Of a stretch of 64,000 bases of DNA, positions 51,971 through 60,949 are shown piece by piece. The position numbers and the translations under genes were made by a program. The notes beneath the pieces were generated by a model. The model did not search any database and was not told the origin of the DNA. It saw only the letters and a list, made by a program, of their open reading frames with translations. Position 1 is the stretch's first letter, and each line of letters begins with the position of its first letter. This DNA is from Rhodocyclaceae bacterium. GTDB taxonomy: Bacteria > Pseudomonadota > Gammaproteobacteria > Burkholderiales > Rhodocyclaceae. The DNA is taken from contig JAVBYI010000004.1 in NCBI GenBank assembly GCA_030824115.1, positions 186,001 through 250,000 of the forward strand, written 5' to 3'.

Positions 51971-53722
51971 TCATTCCGGTGGGTTATCGGGCGCATTGTA
52001 AAGGTTGGCGTAAATCTGGCGCTTGGAAAGAAGCTCCCCATGTGTACCCTGCTCGACGATTCTTCCGCCGGCCAGAACGACAATCTGGTCGGCGTTTTCG
52101 ATGGTCGATAGACGATGGGCGATGACCAGAGTGGTTCGTCCCTTCATCAGGATTTCAAGGGCCTCTTGTACTTGCCGCTCCGATTCGGAGTCGAGTGCGG
52201 AGGTGGCTTCGTCGAGAATCAGTACCGGGGCATTCTTGAGCAGGGCCCGGGCTATCGCGAGACGCTGGCGTTGGCCACCCGAAAGACGAATGCCATTTTC
52301 GCCGATCGATGTTTCGTAGCCAGCGGGCATCGCCATGATGAAATCATGCGCATGCGCTGCGCGCGCGGCCGCTTCAATTTCAGCGGGAGATACGTTGTGA
52401 AGGGCCCCATAGGCAATGTTGGCCGCAATACTGTCATCGAAGAGAACGACATCCTGGCTAACTAGGGCAATGTTGGCACGCAGACTGGTCAGCGTGAGAT
52501 CCTGAAGATCGATACCATCCAGCAGGATTCGCCCTGAGCTAGGCGGGTAAAACCGCGGAAGCAGGTTGGCAATGGTTGTTTTGCCTCCACCGGACGGACC
52601 GACGAGTGCGACAGTCTGCCCAGGGGAAATGTTCAGGCTAATGTGATTGAGCGCTTCCCGTTCAGCACCTGGGTATTGAAAATGCACGCACTCAAAAATA
52701 ATTTCACCACTGGCTCGGGCTATCGTACGTGTTCCACGGTCATCCTCCGGGGCCTCGTCGAGAAGCGTGAAGACACTCTCCGATGCCGCCAGCCCGCGTT
52801 GCAAGGGGGCATTGATATCCGTGAGATGCCTCAAAGGGGCAAGCAGCATCAGCATGGCGGTAATAAATGAAACAAATCCGCCGACGGTCGTTTGGGCAGA
52901 TGAGGACTGTAGTAACGCGATATACACCACGATGGCGACAGCGACAGAAGCGGCAAGCTGTACCAGCGGAACTGAACCCGCCGCAGCCATGGCCTGCCGC
53001 ATCCCGTAACGGCGCAAATCTTCACTGATCTTGCGGAAACGCGCGACCTCCTGCGGTTCGCCACCGTAGATCTTCACTACTTTCTGGCCGTCGATGACCT
53101 CTTGCAAGGTTTGCGTCATATGTGCCATGCCAATCTGCGAGGCACGACTCATGCTGCGCAAGCGATGGCCAAAGACACGTATGACGAAAGCGATGGCTGG
53201 CGCAATGATCAGCAGCACCAGCGTTAGTTGCCAATTCAGATACACCAGCCAGGCGATCAGACCAATCACGGTCAGCGAGTCTTTCAGGATGGTCGTGATG
53301 ACCGTCGTGGCCGCTGCAGCAATACCACCCACATCGTAGGTGATGCGGGAAATCAGCTGGCCGGAAGGGTGAGCCTGAAAATGGGCAGTGGGCAGGCGTA
53401 CGATGCGCTCGAACATCTGGGCGCGCAGATCGGTAATCACCCGGTTCGATACCCAGGACATGCAGTAGGAAGCGATGTAGCCAAATAAACCGCGTATGGC
53501 AAAAATCGCCACAATGGCGAAAGGCGCCAGATAAAGGTCATCGCGTGGTTTCCCGTCAAAACCTTTGTCCAGAATTGGCTTCAGCAAGGCCGGAAAAAGA
53601 GGTTCGGTCGCTGCCGTGATGACAAGCGCAGCAATGGCCAGCGCAAACACTCGCCAGTAAGGACGCACATAGCCAAGCAGCCGGAAATAAAGCGTACGAC
53701 TCGATACGGGGGTGGCGATCAT
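51971..53722 (-). CDS. msbA: Lipid A-core flippase, ABC exporter
   Basis: A 583-residue half transporter: six membrane helices, then an ATPase with Walker A LVGPSGGGKTT, Q-loop VSQDVVLFDD, signature LSGGQRQRLAIARAL, Walker B PVLILDEATSALDS and the switch His in VIAHRLST. The N-terminus (YFRLLGYVRPYWRVF) is MsbA-like. It flips lipid A-core across the inner membrane as a homodimer. ATG 53722 is preferred over a TTG at 53725. Placement inside the LPS operon supports the assignment over a drug exporter. Confidence 0.93.
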   Translation of the reverse strand: MIATPVSSRTLYFRLLGYVRPYWRVFALAIAALVITAATEPLFPALLKPILDKGFDGKPRDDLYLAPFAIVAIFAIRGLFGYIASYCMSWVSNRVITDLRAQMFERIVRLPTAHFQAHPSGQLISRITYDVGGIAAAATTVITTILKDSLTVIGLIAWLVYLNWQLTLVLLIIAPAIAFVIRVFGHRLRSMSRASQIGMAHMTQTLQEVIDGQKVVKIYGGEPQEVARFRKISEDLRRYGMRQAMAAAGSVPLVQLAASVAVAIVVYIALLQSSSAQTTVGGFVSFITAMLMLLAPLRHLTDINAPLQRGLAASESVFTLLDEAPEDDRGTRTIARASGEIIFECVHFQYPGAEREALNHISLNISPGQTVALVGPSGGGKTTIANLLPRFYPPSSGRILLDGIDLQDLTLTSLRANIALVSQDVVLFDDSIAANIAYGALHNVSPAEIEAAARAAHAHDFIMAMPAGYETSIGENGIRLSGGQRQRLAIARALLKNAPVLILDEATSALDSESERQVQEALEILMKGRTTLVIAHRLSTIENADQIVVLAGGRIVEQGTHGELLSKRQIYANLYNAPDNPPE

Positions 53723-53733
53723 CAAACAGGACT

Positions 53734-54852
53734 TTAGTCAGCCCGCAAAGCGGCGGATTCTATCAGTCGCCCGTAAAGTGCCACCAGTTGCCCGGCCATG
53801 GCCGCAGGCGTTAACGATGAAGTGCTGGTACACGCCGCCTGTCTCATTGCGTCCGCAGCGCCGGGCATGCAGAGGGCGTCGAGGCAACCGGCGAGATCAG
53901 TGGGTGTGTTCGGCGGGCAGACCAGGCCATTGTGCCCTGCTTCGATCAACTCGGCGGCACCGCAACTGGCGGTCGTTACTAGCGGCAGGCCGCTCGCGAG
54001 TGCCTCCAGGGCTGCATTGGGAAAGGGATCATAGAGCGTCGGTAGGCAACAAATATCGGCTGCCCCATAGAAAGGGCGGACATCGGTCTGAGCACCCAGG
54101 AAGCGGACACGGCCTGTAACCCCGAGCCGCCGTGCCAGATGACGATAGCGCCTGACATCTTTATCCTGCCCCACAACCCAGATTTCTGCATGCTGTGCTG
54201 CCATGCGCGCGCTGGCTTCGATCAGCGTCGCAACGCCCTTGCGCGCGAAGCCGGAGCCGACGAAGAGAATCACGGGGGCCGTCTCGCCAGCGCCGACATT
54301 TGCGCGAACCTGTGCCCGATGTTGCTCACGCAGCCCGGGATGGAACTGCTTCGGATCGACACCGCTGTAGATAACCTCAAGTTTTTCAGCAGCTTGCGGG
54401 AATCGTCGGGCGATATCGTCGCGCACCATCCGTGAGTTGCAGATGACTGCTTTCAGATTGGGGTGGCGAAACATGGCGGCTTCGGCGGCCAGCGTGTAAC
54501 GATGCCATGGTGACAGGCGGGTGAAAGGCTTGTGGGCGAGTTCCAGCCAGGTGGCATGGACGCCGTCACCAGCCCGATAGACATGGCAGCCCGGAATGCG
54601 CTCATGAGACTGCACGATATCGTAACGTCCGCTGACGATTACTTTCTGGACGCAATGGGCAAAACTGCGGTCACGCCAGGTGCGGCCAAGATAAAACGGG
54701 TCGCAAGTAATACCCGTCACATCGCCTTTCCATTGTCGCGCAATGATCTCGACATCAATCCCCTTGGCCTGCAACGCATCCAGGGCACGCGCCACAAAGC
54801 GTTCCGCGCCCCCGAAGGGGGTGTATTTTTGCCGAACGATGGCAAGCTTCAT
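53734..54852 (-). CDS. Glycosyltransferase family 4 (WaaG-like)
   Basis: A 372-residue GT-B enzyme. RQKYTPFGGAERFVARALDAL, VICNSRMVRDDIARRFP and IYSGVDPKQFHPG are close to the LPS core glucosyltransferase WaaG. ILFVGSGFARKGVATLIEA and PTLYDPFPNAALEALASGLPLVTT form the donor side. Repeat copy 13 is read NVGAGETA immediately before the strand PVILFVGSG. It overlaps the GT9 gene upstream by ATGA. Confidence 0.87.
   Translation of the reverse strand: MKLAIVRQKYTPFGGAERFVARALDALQAKGIDVEIIARQWKGDVTGITCDPFYLGRTWRDRSFAHCVQKVIVSGRYDIVQSHERIPGCHVYRAGDGVHATWLELAHKPFTRLSPWHRYTLAAEAAMFRHPNLKAVICNSRMVRDDIARRFPQAAEKLEVIYSGVDPKQFHPGLREQHRAQVRANVGAGETAPVILFVGSGFARKGVATLIEASARMAAQHAEIWVVGQDKDVRRYRHLARRLGVTGRVRFLGAQTDVRPFYGAADICCLPTLYDPFPNAALEALASGLPLVTTASCGAAELIEAGHNGLVCPPNTPTDLAGCLDALCMPGAADAMRQAACTSTSSLTPAAMAGQLVALYGRLIESAALRAD
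54278..54302 (+). repeat. Dispersed coding repeat, copy 13
   Basis: Read in reverse as NVGAGETA at the inter-domain boundary of the WaaG-like gene. It carries the ACATTT-type flank. Confidence 0.75.
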
Positions 54853-55940
54853 GGCTTGGTCTCGGAGAGCAATTCATCACAAGCCGTAAGCACTTGTGAG
54901 ACGGGTAGGGTTGTCAGACATTCGCTGATCTTGCTGCCTTCGCAACCATCGCGTCCGCAGGGGCGACAGGGGTGATGATCCGAAGTGACGATTCGACTGG
55001 CAACCTGCCAAGGGCCCCATTCTTGATCTCCCGACGGACCGAAGAGAGCGATGGTTGGTGTATCCATTGCGGCAGCGATGTGCATGGGGGCCGAGTCGAC
55101 ACCCACAAACAATCGGGCACGGGCAGTAAGCGCGGCTAACTGCTTAAGTGAGAGTTGCCCCGATAGGTCGATAAGGGACGTAGCCGAGTCACATACGCGT
55201 GCCTTGATGGCATCAATCAACGCCTGCTCCTTGGGGTCGGGGGCGGCCGTCAGGACAATCGGCCAGCCACACTCGCGCAGGTGATCGCACAAAGCAGCCA
55301 CCTTGTCGGCGGGCCAACACTTGAATTGCCAGCGCGAACCGGGGTGGAGATGAATGAAATCCTTGCCACTGAGGGCATGCTGACTGAGCAAGGCCTCAAT
55401 GCGGGATTCGGCATCCCGGCCTGGAATCAAGGTAACCCGTTTGCCAGCGGCGCGTGGTTCGATGCCCAGTATGCGCAGACTATCAAGGTTGCTCTCGACC
55501 GTGTGGCGATCCGGATGTGATTGCGCAGGATAGATATGTGTAAAGCTTCCAGCCCAGAATGCGCCTTTGTAAGCAGGGGCAACTGACCATTGTGGTCGCA
55601 AGAGCCGCGTCAGCCAGGCGCCGCGCCGCTGTACCGAGAGATGCACGATCAAGTCGTAATGGCGGGCGTGCAGGGCGGTCAGGAGGTGCCACTCGGCAAC
55701 GGCTTGGCCGGCAAGCCCCAGGCGCTTCCAATGACGGCCGATCGTGTGTAGCTGCGACAGGCATGGGTGACCAGAAAGCATCGGTGCGGTATCGTCATAG
55801 ACGAGTGCATCGATCTCGCACTGCGGCGCGACTTCCTTGAGCGCATCCAGAACCGGGGTGGATAACAGCACATCGCCGTGGTGGCGCAGCTTAATGACCA
55901 GGGCGCGGCGAAGGGTAGCGGGTGAAAATGCTTCAGACAT
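54849..55940 (-). CDS. LPS heptosyltransferase (WaaQ-like, GT9)
   Basis: A 363-residue GT9 enzyme: RRALVIKLRHHGDVLLSTPVL, VHLSVQRRGAWLTRLL, IHLHPGSRWQFKCWPADKVAAL and LFVGVDSAPMHIAAAMDTPTIALFGPSG. The pattern RHHGD...GSRWQFKCW fits putative heptosyltransferase III. The C-terminus has CRPCGRDGCEGSKISEC, a cysteine group often seen in this subfamily. Start uncertain: ATG 55940, ATG 55949 or GTG 55961. It is the first gene of the 18-gene operon and is divergent from 55981. Confidence 0.88.
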   Translation of the reverse strand: MSEAFSPATLRRALVIKLRHHGDVLLSTPVLDALKEVAPQCEIDALVYDDTAPMLSGHPCLSQLHTIGRHWKRLGLAGQAVAEWHLLTALHARHYDLIVHLSVQRRGAWLTRLLRPQWSVAPAYKGAFWAGSFTHIYPAQSHPDRHTVESNLDSLRILGIEPRAAGKRVTLIPGRDAESRIEALLSQHALSGKDFIHLHPGSRWQFKCWPADKVAALCDHLRECGWPIVLTAAPDPKEQALIDAIKARVCDSATSLIDLSGQLSLKQLAALTARARLFVGVDSAPMHIAAAMDTPTIALFGPSGDQEWGPWQVASRIVTSDHHPCRPCGRDGCEGSKISECLTTLPVSQVLTACDELLSETKP

Positions 55941-55980
55941 GGGCTGCATTTTGCCAGACACCTATCGTTAGAATGCCCCG

Positions 55981-56778
55981 ATGCACAAACTCTCCGCCGT
56001 TTTGATCACCCGTGATGCGGCTGGCTGCCTGCCAGCCAGCCTGGCTTCACTCGGGTTTTGCGACGAGATGCTGGTGGTCGATTGTGGGAGCCAGGACGGT
56101 ACGGTCGACATCGCGCGGCAGGCGGGTGCGCGCATCATTGAAACTCATTGGCGCGGTTTTGGGTTACAGAAGCAGTTTGCCGTCGAACAGGCAAGCCATG
56201 ACTGGGTACTGTGCATCGACGCTGATGAGCAGGTAACGCCGCAACTGGCGGCCGAAATTCAAGCCGTCCTGTCAGCAGGGAGGCCGTCAGGCCGGAAGCG
56301 GCCCGAAGAGGCTGCGCCGACTTTTTCATGCTACCAATTCTCTCGCTGCAATCGTTTCATGGGCCGCTATTTGCAGCATGGCGAAGGCTATCCGGATTGG
56401 AGTCTGCGCCTGTTCGACCGTCGTCATGCCCGCTGGTCTGAAGATGCCGTGCATGAGCGCGTGATTTCGGCGGGGGCGGTCGGTATGCTGGCCGGAGACC
56501 TGCTGCATGATTCTGCCGAGTCGCTCGAACGCTATCTGGACAAACAAAACCGCTATTCCTCGCTGGCAGCAGAGTCAGCCATCAAAAATGGAAAGCGCAG
56601 TTCGGCGCCTCGCCTTTTGATTTCGCCTGTTATCCGCTTTATCAAGTTCTATTTGTTGCGGGGTGGATTCCGGGATGGGGTGCCCGGCTTGGTGCATATT
56701 CTCATCGGCTGCTACGCCAGTTTCGCCAAGCATGCAAAAATGCTCGCTTGCCAAATCAGCTCAACGGATAAAAAATGA
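55981..56778 (+). CDS. Glycosyltransferase family 2 (WaaE/KdtX-like)
   Basis: A 265-residue GT2 enzyme similar to core beta-1,4-glucosyltransferases: [58 protein letters not shown] and [16 protein letters not shown]. An interrupted copy of the repeat (56264-56330) supplies an insert ending APTF after the DAD motif. TAGAAT ends 6 nt before the ATG, so transcription may begin at the start codon. It overlaps ugd by 4 nt. Confidence 0.87.
   Translation: MHKLSAVLITRDAAGCLPASLASLGFCDEMLVVDCGSQDGTVDIARQAGARIIETHWRGFGLQKQFAVEQASHDWVLCIDADEQVTPQLAAEIQAVLSAGRPSGRKRPEEAAPTFSCYQFSRCNRFMGRYLQHGEGYPDWSLRLFDRRHARWSEDAVHERVISAGAVGMLAGDLLHDSAESLERYLDKQNRYSSLAAESAIKNGKRSSAPRLLISPVIRFIKFYLLRGGFRDGVPGLVHILIGCYASFAKHAKMLACQISSTDKK
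56264..56330 (+). repeat. Dispersed coding repeat, copy 14, interrupted
   Basis: GCCGTCCTGTCAGC and GCGCCGACTTTTTC are the two ends of the element, separated by about 38 nt containing a GGCCG-GAAG-CGGCC hairpin (56290-56303). The frame is kept (AV...APTF). Confidence 0.5.
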
Positions 56779-57944
56779 AAATCGCCATTGCCGGGACGGG
56801 ATATGTTGGCCTGTCCAATGCCATTCTGCTTGCACAACATAACGAAGTTGTTGCCCTGGATATCATGCCTGAGAAGGTGGCGATGCTCGGTCGCAAGCAA
56901 TCGCCGATTGAAGATGCCGAGATCGAAGATTTTCTCAAGCACAAGCCCTTGAATTTTCGCGCCACGATGGACAAGCAGGATGCCTATGCCGGGGCTGACT
57001 ACGTCATCATCGCGACGCCCACCGATTACGACCCCGAAACGAACTATTTCAATACCCAGTCCATTGAAGCTGTTATCCGGGATGTGATGGCGATCAATCC
57101 GCAGGCAGTCATGGTGATCAAGTCGACCATTCCGGTCGGCTACACGGAGCGGACACGCGCGGCGCTGGGCACCGAAAACCTGATCTTCTCTCCCGAGTTC
57201 CTGCGTGAGGGACGCGCCCTTTACGACAACCTGCACCCTTCGCGCATCGTCGTCGGCGAGCGCTCCGCCCGCGCCGAGATCTTTGCCAATTTGTTACAGC
57301 AAGGCGCTGTCAAGCAAGACATCCCAACCCTCTTCACCGGCAGCACCGAAGCCGAAGCCGTCAAGCTTTTCGCCAACACCTACTTGGCCATGCGTGTTGC
57401 CTACTTCAACGAACTTGACACCTATGCCGCCCGCCATGGGCTCGATTCCCGCCAGATCATCGACGGCGTTTGCCTCGACCCACGTATCGGCGCCCACTAT
57501 AACAACCCAAGCTTCGGCTATGGCGGTTACTGCCTGCCCAAGGACACCAAGCAGCTATTGGCCAATTACAGCGAAGTACCGCAAAACCTTATCCATGCCA
57601 TCGTCGAAGCCAACACCACGCGCAAAGACTTTATTGCCGACGAGATCCTCAAGCGCAAGCCTAAAGTCGTAGGCGTCTATCGTCTGATCATGAAAGCAGG
57701 TTCCGATAACTTTCGCGCTTCGAGCATTCAGGGCATCATGAAGCGCATCAAGGCCAAAGGCATTCAGGTGATTGTCTATGAGCCGGCCCTGAAGGAAGCT
57801 GAGTTCTACAACTCGAAGGTGATCAAGGATCTCGATGCCTTCAAGCGTGAGGCCGACATCATTATCGCCAACCGCAAGACCGACGCTCTGGCCGATGTGG
57901 CCGACAAGGTCTACACCCGCGATCTGTTCGGGAGCGATTCGTAA
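56775..57944 (+). CDS. ugd: UDP-glucose 6-dehydrogenase
   Basis: A 389-residue NAD-dependent dehydrogenase making UDP-glucuronate. [20 protein letters not shown] is the Rossmann start, [13 protein letters not shown] and [12 protein letters not shown] follow, and the catalytic Cys253 is in [13 protein letters not shown]. The length and short form match the E. coli-type enzyme. It is followed with no gap by the UDP-glucuronate epimerase gene, so the product is UDP-galacturonate or a related uronic acid for the adjacent polysaccharide pathway. Confidence 0.93.
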   Translation: MKIAIAGTGYVGLSNAILLAQHNEVVALDIMPEKVAMLGRKQSPIEDAEIEDFLKHKPLNFRATMDKQDAYAGADYVIIATPTDYDPETNYFNTQSIEAVIRDVMAINPQAVMVIKSTIPVGYTERTRAALGTENLIFSPEFLREGRALYDNLHPSRIVVGERSARAEIFANLLQQGAVKQDIPTLFTGSTEAEAVKLFANTYLAMRVAYFNELDTYAARHGLDSRQIIDGVCLDPRIGAHYNNPSFGYGGYCLPKDTKQLLANYSEVPQNLIHAIVEANTTRKDFIADEILKRKPKVVGVYRLIMKAGSDNFRASSIQGIMKRIKAKGIQVIVYEPALKEAEFYNSKVIKDLDAFKREADIIIANRKTDALADVADKVYTRDLFGSDS

Positions 57945-58949
57945 ATGAAAGTCCTCATCACCGGTGCGGCCGGCTTTATCGGTTCCAACTTGGCCTTGAG
58001 GCTGCTGGAACGCGGCGACACCGTCATCGGTATCGACAACCACAACAACTACTACGACCTGGCCATCAAGGAAGCACGCCTGGCACGCCACGCAAACCAC
58101 CCTAACTACACACATCTGCGTATCGATCTCGCCGACCGCAAGGCAATCGAAGAAGCCTTCGCCACCCACAAACCGCAACGCGTCGTCAATCTGGCGGCTC
58201 AGGCCGGGGTGCGCTACTCCATCGAAAATCCACTCGCCTACATCGACAGCAACATTGTCGGCTTTGCACATATTCTCGAAGGCTGTCGACACAACGGTGT
58301 CGAGCACCTCGTCTATGCCAGCAGCTCCAGCGTATATGGCGCTAATACGACGATGCCCTTCTCGGTGCATCATAACGTCGACCACCCGCTATCCTTGTAT
58401 GCGGCGAGCAAGAAAAGCAACGAGCTGATGGCCCACACCTACAGCCACCTCTATAACTTACCCACCACCGGCCTGCGTTTCTTTACTGTCTATGGCCCCT
58501 GGGGTCGGCCCGATATGGCACTGTTCAAATTCACCAAAGCCATCCTTGCGGGCGAGAAGATTCCGGTCTTCAACTATGGCAAACATCGGCGTGACTTCAC
58601 CTACATCGACGACATCGTCGAGGGGGTCATCCGGGTACTCGACAAACCGGCCCAGCCGAACCTCGCCTGGAGTGGTTTGGCGCCAGACGCCGCAACCAGC
58701 AAGGCACCTTGGCGCGTCTACAACATCGGCAACAACAGCCCGGTCGAATTGATGGACTACATTGCAGCCTTGGAAAAGGCTCTTGGCCAGAAGGCAGAAA
58801 TGGAAATGCTGCCTCTGCAACCCGGCGATGTGCCGGATACCTACGCAGACGTTACCGATCTGGCCGAACAGTTCGACTACAAGCCAGCCACTGCTGTTGA
58901 AAAAGGCGTGACCAACTTTGTAGCCTGGTATCGTGAATACTTCAGATAA
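57945..58949 (+). CDS. UDP-glucuronate 4-epimerase-like NAD-dependent epimerase
   Basis: A 334-residue short-chain dehydrogenase/reductase. [18 protein letters not shown] binds NAD, then [15 protein letters not shown], the catalytic [13 protein letters not shown] (Tyr-x3-Lys) and [19 protein letters not shown]. The combination is typical of the GAE/WbnF group acting on UDP-glucuronate. It starts at the nucleotide after the ugd stop. A 53-nt AT-rich gap follows before the GMC gene. Confidence 0.9.
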   Translation: MKVLITGAAGFIGSNLALRLLERGDTVIGIDNHNNYYDLAIKEARLARHANHPNYTHLRIDLADRKAIEEAFATHKPQRVVNLAAQAGVRYSIENPLAYIDSNIVGFAHILEGCRHNGVEHLVYASSSSVYGANTTMPFSVHHNVDHPLSLYAASKKSNELMAHTYSHLYNLPTTGLRFFTVYGPWGRPDMALFKFTKAILAGEKIPVFNYGKHRRDFTYIDDIVEGVIRVLDKPAQPNLAWSGLAPDAATSKAPWRVYNIGNNSPVELMDYIAALEKALGQKAEMEMLPLQPGDVPDTYADVTDLAEQFDYKPATAVEKGVTNFVAWYREYFR

Positions 58950-59002
58950 GCGAGATTCCCAATATAAGTGTCGCAAAAGTTGCGTTAATAATTTAGAGCC
59001 CC

Positions 59003-60493
59003 ATGGAAAAAAAGACTGTAGTTATTGTTGGCGGTGGTACGGCAGGACTGGTTATTGCAAACAATCTTCAGGATGATTTCGATGTCGTTGTTGTCGAAAA
59101 AAGCAAATATAAGAGATATCCGTTTATTTTCAAAATACCCTTGCTCATTGGGTTGTTGTACAGAAGAAAAAAGCTGACATACATTTCAAAAAGAGAAATG
59201 GTGTTGGCAAATGGGCGGCAGATACCATTCTTCGAATCAAATGTTCTGGGTGGTGCATCTGTAGTAAATGGATGTGTCCACACGGTTGGGTCGAAACTGA
59301 GATGGGAAGGTATCTTAAGTAAATTTAATGCAAGTTATGATGATTTGTTGAGCAGTTATGGCAGGCTGTACACCAGTAATCCTGATGATTCTGGAAAAAT
59401 AAACCTGATGCTTGCCCCGCAAAATTCAATTGACCTTGCATTCGTCAACGCCTTGAATAGAAACCAAGTGCCGGCTGGCGACATGAACTATTCCAATGAG
59501 GAACACTGCGGGCCTATCTACGATACCACCCGAGGTATCTTTCGGTCATCCGTGATGGATTTAATTAGAAAGGCAAAATTCAAGACATATATAGGTGAAG
59601 TGGTTAAGCGTGTTCTGGTGGATGGTGATGAGCGAGTTGTAGGTGTCGAGACGGATAGAAAGGTAATAAAGTCGGACTTCGTGATTTTGTCTGGCGGGGT
59701 TGTCGGTACATGTAGCCTGTTGTTGCGAGAAAAAGAAAATAAAGAGTCGTTTGGCAATATCAAACACCTTGAAGTGGGCAGTGGGGTGCAGGATCACACC
59801 AATCTCAGGGTTAATGTATTGACAAAATCAGAAATTGGCTCGCTTAACGAGGTGTCTCGGAGTTTTCGAAAGAAACTATCGATGATGGTTGGCCATTTTC
59901 TCGGTAAGTTAACATTGATGGTGGGTACCGGGGCGACCTCTGGCGTCCATTTGGATCTTGATGGCGATGGGAAAGTCGATACGAGGATTCAGGTGGTCCA
60001 GTTTACCGAAACCGGCCGACATGGTAGTGACGGTAAATATTTCTCTGACACCCCGGGATTTTCTTTTTCCATAACGCCAATCAATCCCGACTCCAAAGGA
60101 AAAATCAAAGTTGTAGATGGGGATGTGGTGATTGATCCGATGTTTCTGTCGGAGAAAAATGATTTGGAAATTCTCAAGCTGGCGCTAAGGTATTGCTTAA
60201 AACTACTCCGTAGCAAACCTTTGAGTGATTATGTTCTGGAAATAGTTTCAGAGCAATTAATAGAAAGTGATCCCGAGCGTTATATCAATGAAAATATATT
60301 CAGTGGCCATCATTTGATAGGTGGGGCTCAAAATGCCGTAGGCGATGACTTCAATGTCAAGGGTGTGCGTGGGTTTTATATATGTGATGCAAGCATATTC
60401 GATGGTTATGCTGCAAGTAACATACACTCGTCAGTCGTATTGATTGCTGACATATTTTCAAGAAAATTCATTGCAAGCAATGCCTCCCGTTAG
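59003..60493 (+). CDS. GMC-type FAD oxidoreductase, AT-rich and probably transferred
   Basis: A 496-residue flavoprotein. TVVIVGGGTAGLVIANNL binds the FAD dinucleotide, NVLGGASVVNGCVH is the GMC flavin loop, and the C-terminus GHHLIGGAQNAVGDDFNVKG...YICDASIF with SNIHSSVVLIAD is the GMC_oxred_C pattern with its active-site His. The middle carries DLDGDGKVD, like a calcium-binding EF-hand/dockerin loop, unusual in this family. Codon use is AT-rich (AAA, ATA, AGA common) and unlike the flanking genes. It may oxidise a sugar alcohol in the surface glycan pathway. Substrate unknown. Confidence 0.72.
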   Translation: MEKKTVVIVGGGTAGLVIANNLQDDFDVVVVEKSKYKRYPFIFKIPLLIGLLYRRKKLTYISKREMVLANGRQIPFFESNVLGGASVVNGCVHTVGSKLRWEGILSKFNASYDDLLSSYGRLYTSNPDDSGKINLMLAPQNSIDLAFVNALNRNQVPAGDMNYSNEEHCGPIYDTTRGIFRSSVMDLIRKAKFKTYIGEVVKRVLVDGDERVVGVETDRKVIKSDFVILSGGVVGTCSLLLREKENKESFGNIKHLEVGSGVQDHTNLRVNVLTKSEIGSLNEVSRSFRKKLSMMVGHFLGKLTLMVGTGATSGVHLDLDGDGKVDTRIQVVQFTETGRHGSDGKYFSDTPGFSFSITPINPDSKGKIKVVDGDVVIDPMFLSEKNDLEILKLALRYCLKLLRSKPLSDYVLEIVSEQLIESDPERYINENIFSGHHLIGGAQNAVGDDFNVKGVRGFYICDASIFDGYAASNIHSSVVLIADIFSRKFIASNASR

Positions 60494-60589
60494 CTTGGCC
60501 TGCTGACAGCTAAGATCCTCTGCACCTCACTGCGGGCAGCTGAGCTAGAATAGCGTTCAACGAGTGAACTAGCTTCGGCCAAGCATGCG
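60493..60589 (+). promoter_or_regulatory. Upstream region of the EPS-type MarR gene with nested inverted repeats
   Basis: GTTCA/TGAAC arms (60555-60559, 60565-60569) sit inside outer AGCTA/TAGCT arms (60543-60574). A TAGAAT box is at 60546-60551, overlapping the left part. GCTTGGCC (60493-60500) and GGCCAAGC (60577-60584) are further inverted octamers. A likely autoregulatory operator. Confidence 0.4.
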
Positions 60590-60949
60590 ATGAACAGCGA
60601 TGAAGTGCACTTCCGGGTGATGCGCCTGATACAGGCCAACCCGCAGATAAGTCAGCGGGGACTTTCCAAGGCGTTGGGTGTGAGCCTGGGCAAGGCCAAC
60701 TACTGCCTCAAAGCTTTGGTTGAGAGGGGCTTTGTCAAGGCTGAGAATTTCCGTCGAAGTGATAACAAACTGGCCTATGCCTACCTGCTAACGCCCAGTG
60801 GTCTGGAAGAGAAGGCGCGAGTCACGGCCCGATTTCTTAATATCAAAATGCAGGAGTATGAGGCGCTCAAGGCTGAAATACAGGCATTACAAGCCATGGC
60901 CGAAGATGAGGCTTGTGTTGTGGTGCAACCGATGGGGTCGGCAGAGTGA
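60590..60949 (+). CDS. EPS-associated MarR-family transcriptional regulator
   Basis: A 119-residue winged-helix protein: VHFRVMRLIQANPQISQRGLSKALGVSLGKANYCLKALVERGFVKAENFR, a C-terminal coiled coil (KMQEYEALKAEIQALQAMA). This short type is found at the head of exopolysaccharide loci in many betaproteobacteria. It overlaps the RfaH-like gene (GTGA), so the initiation regulator and the elongation factor are co-translated. The start is ATG 60590. Confidence 0.87.
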   Translation: MNSDEVHFRVMRLIQANPQISQRGLSKALGVSLGKANYCLKALVERGFVKAENFRRSDNKLAYAYLLTPSGLEEKARVTARFLNIKMQEYEALKAEIQALQAMAEDEACVVVQPMGSAE

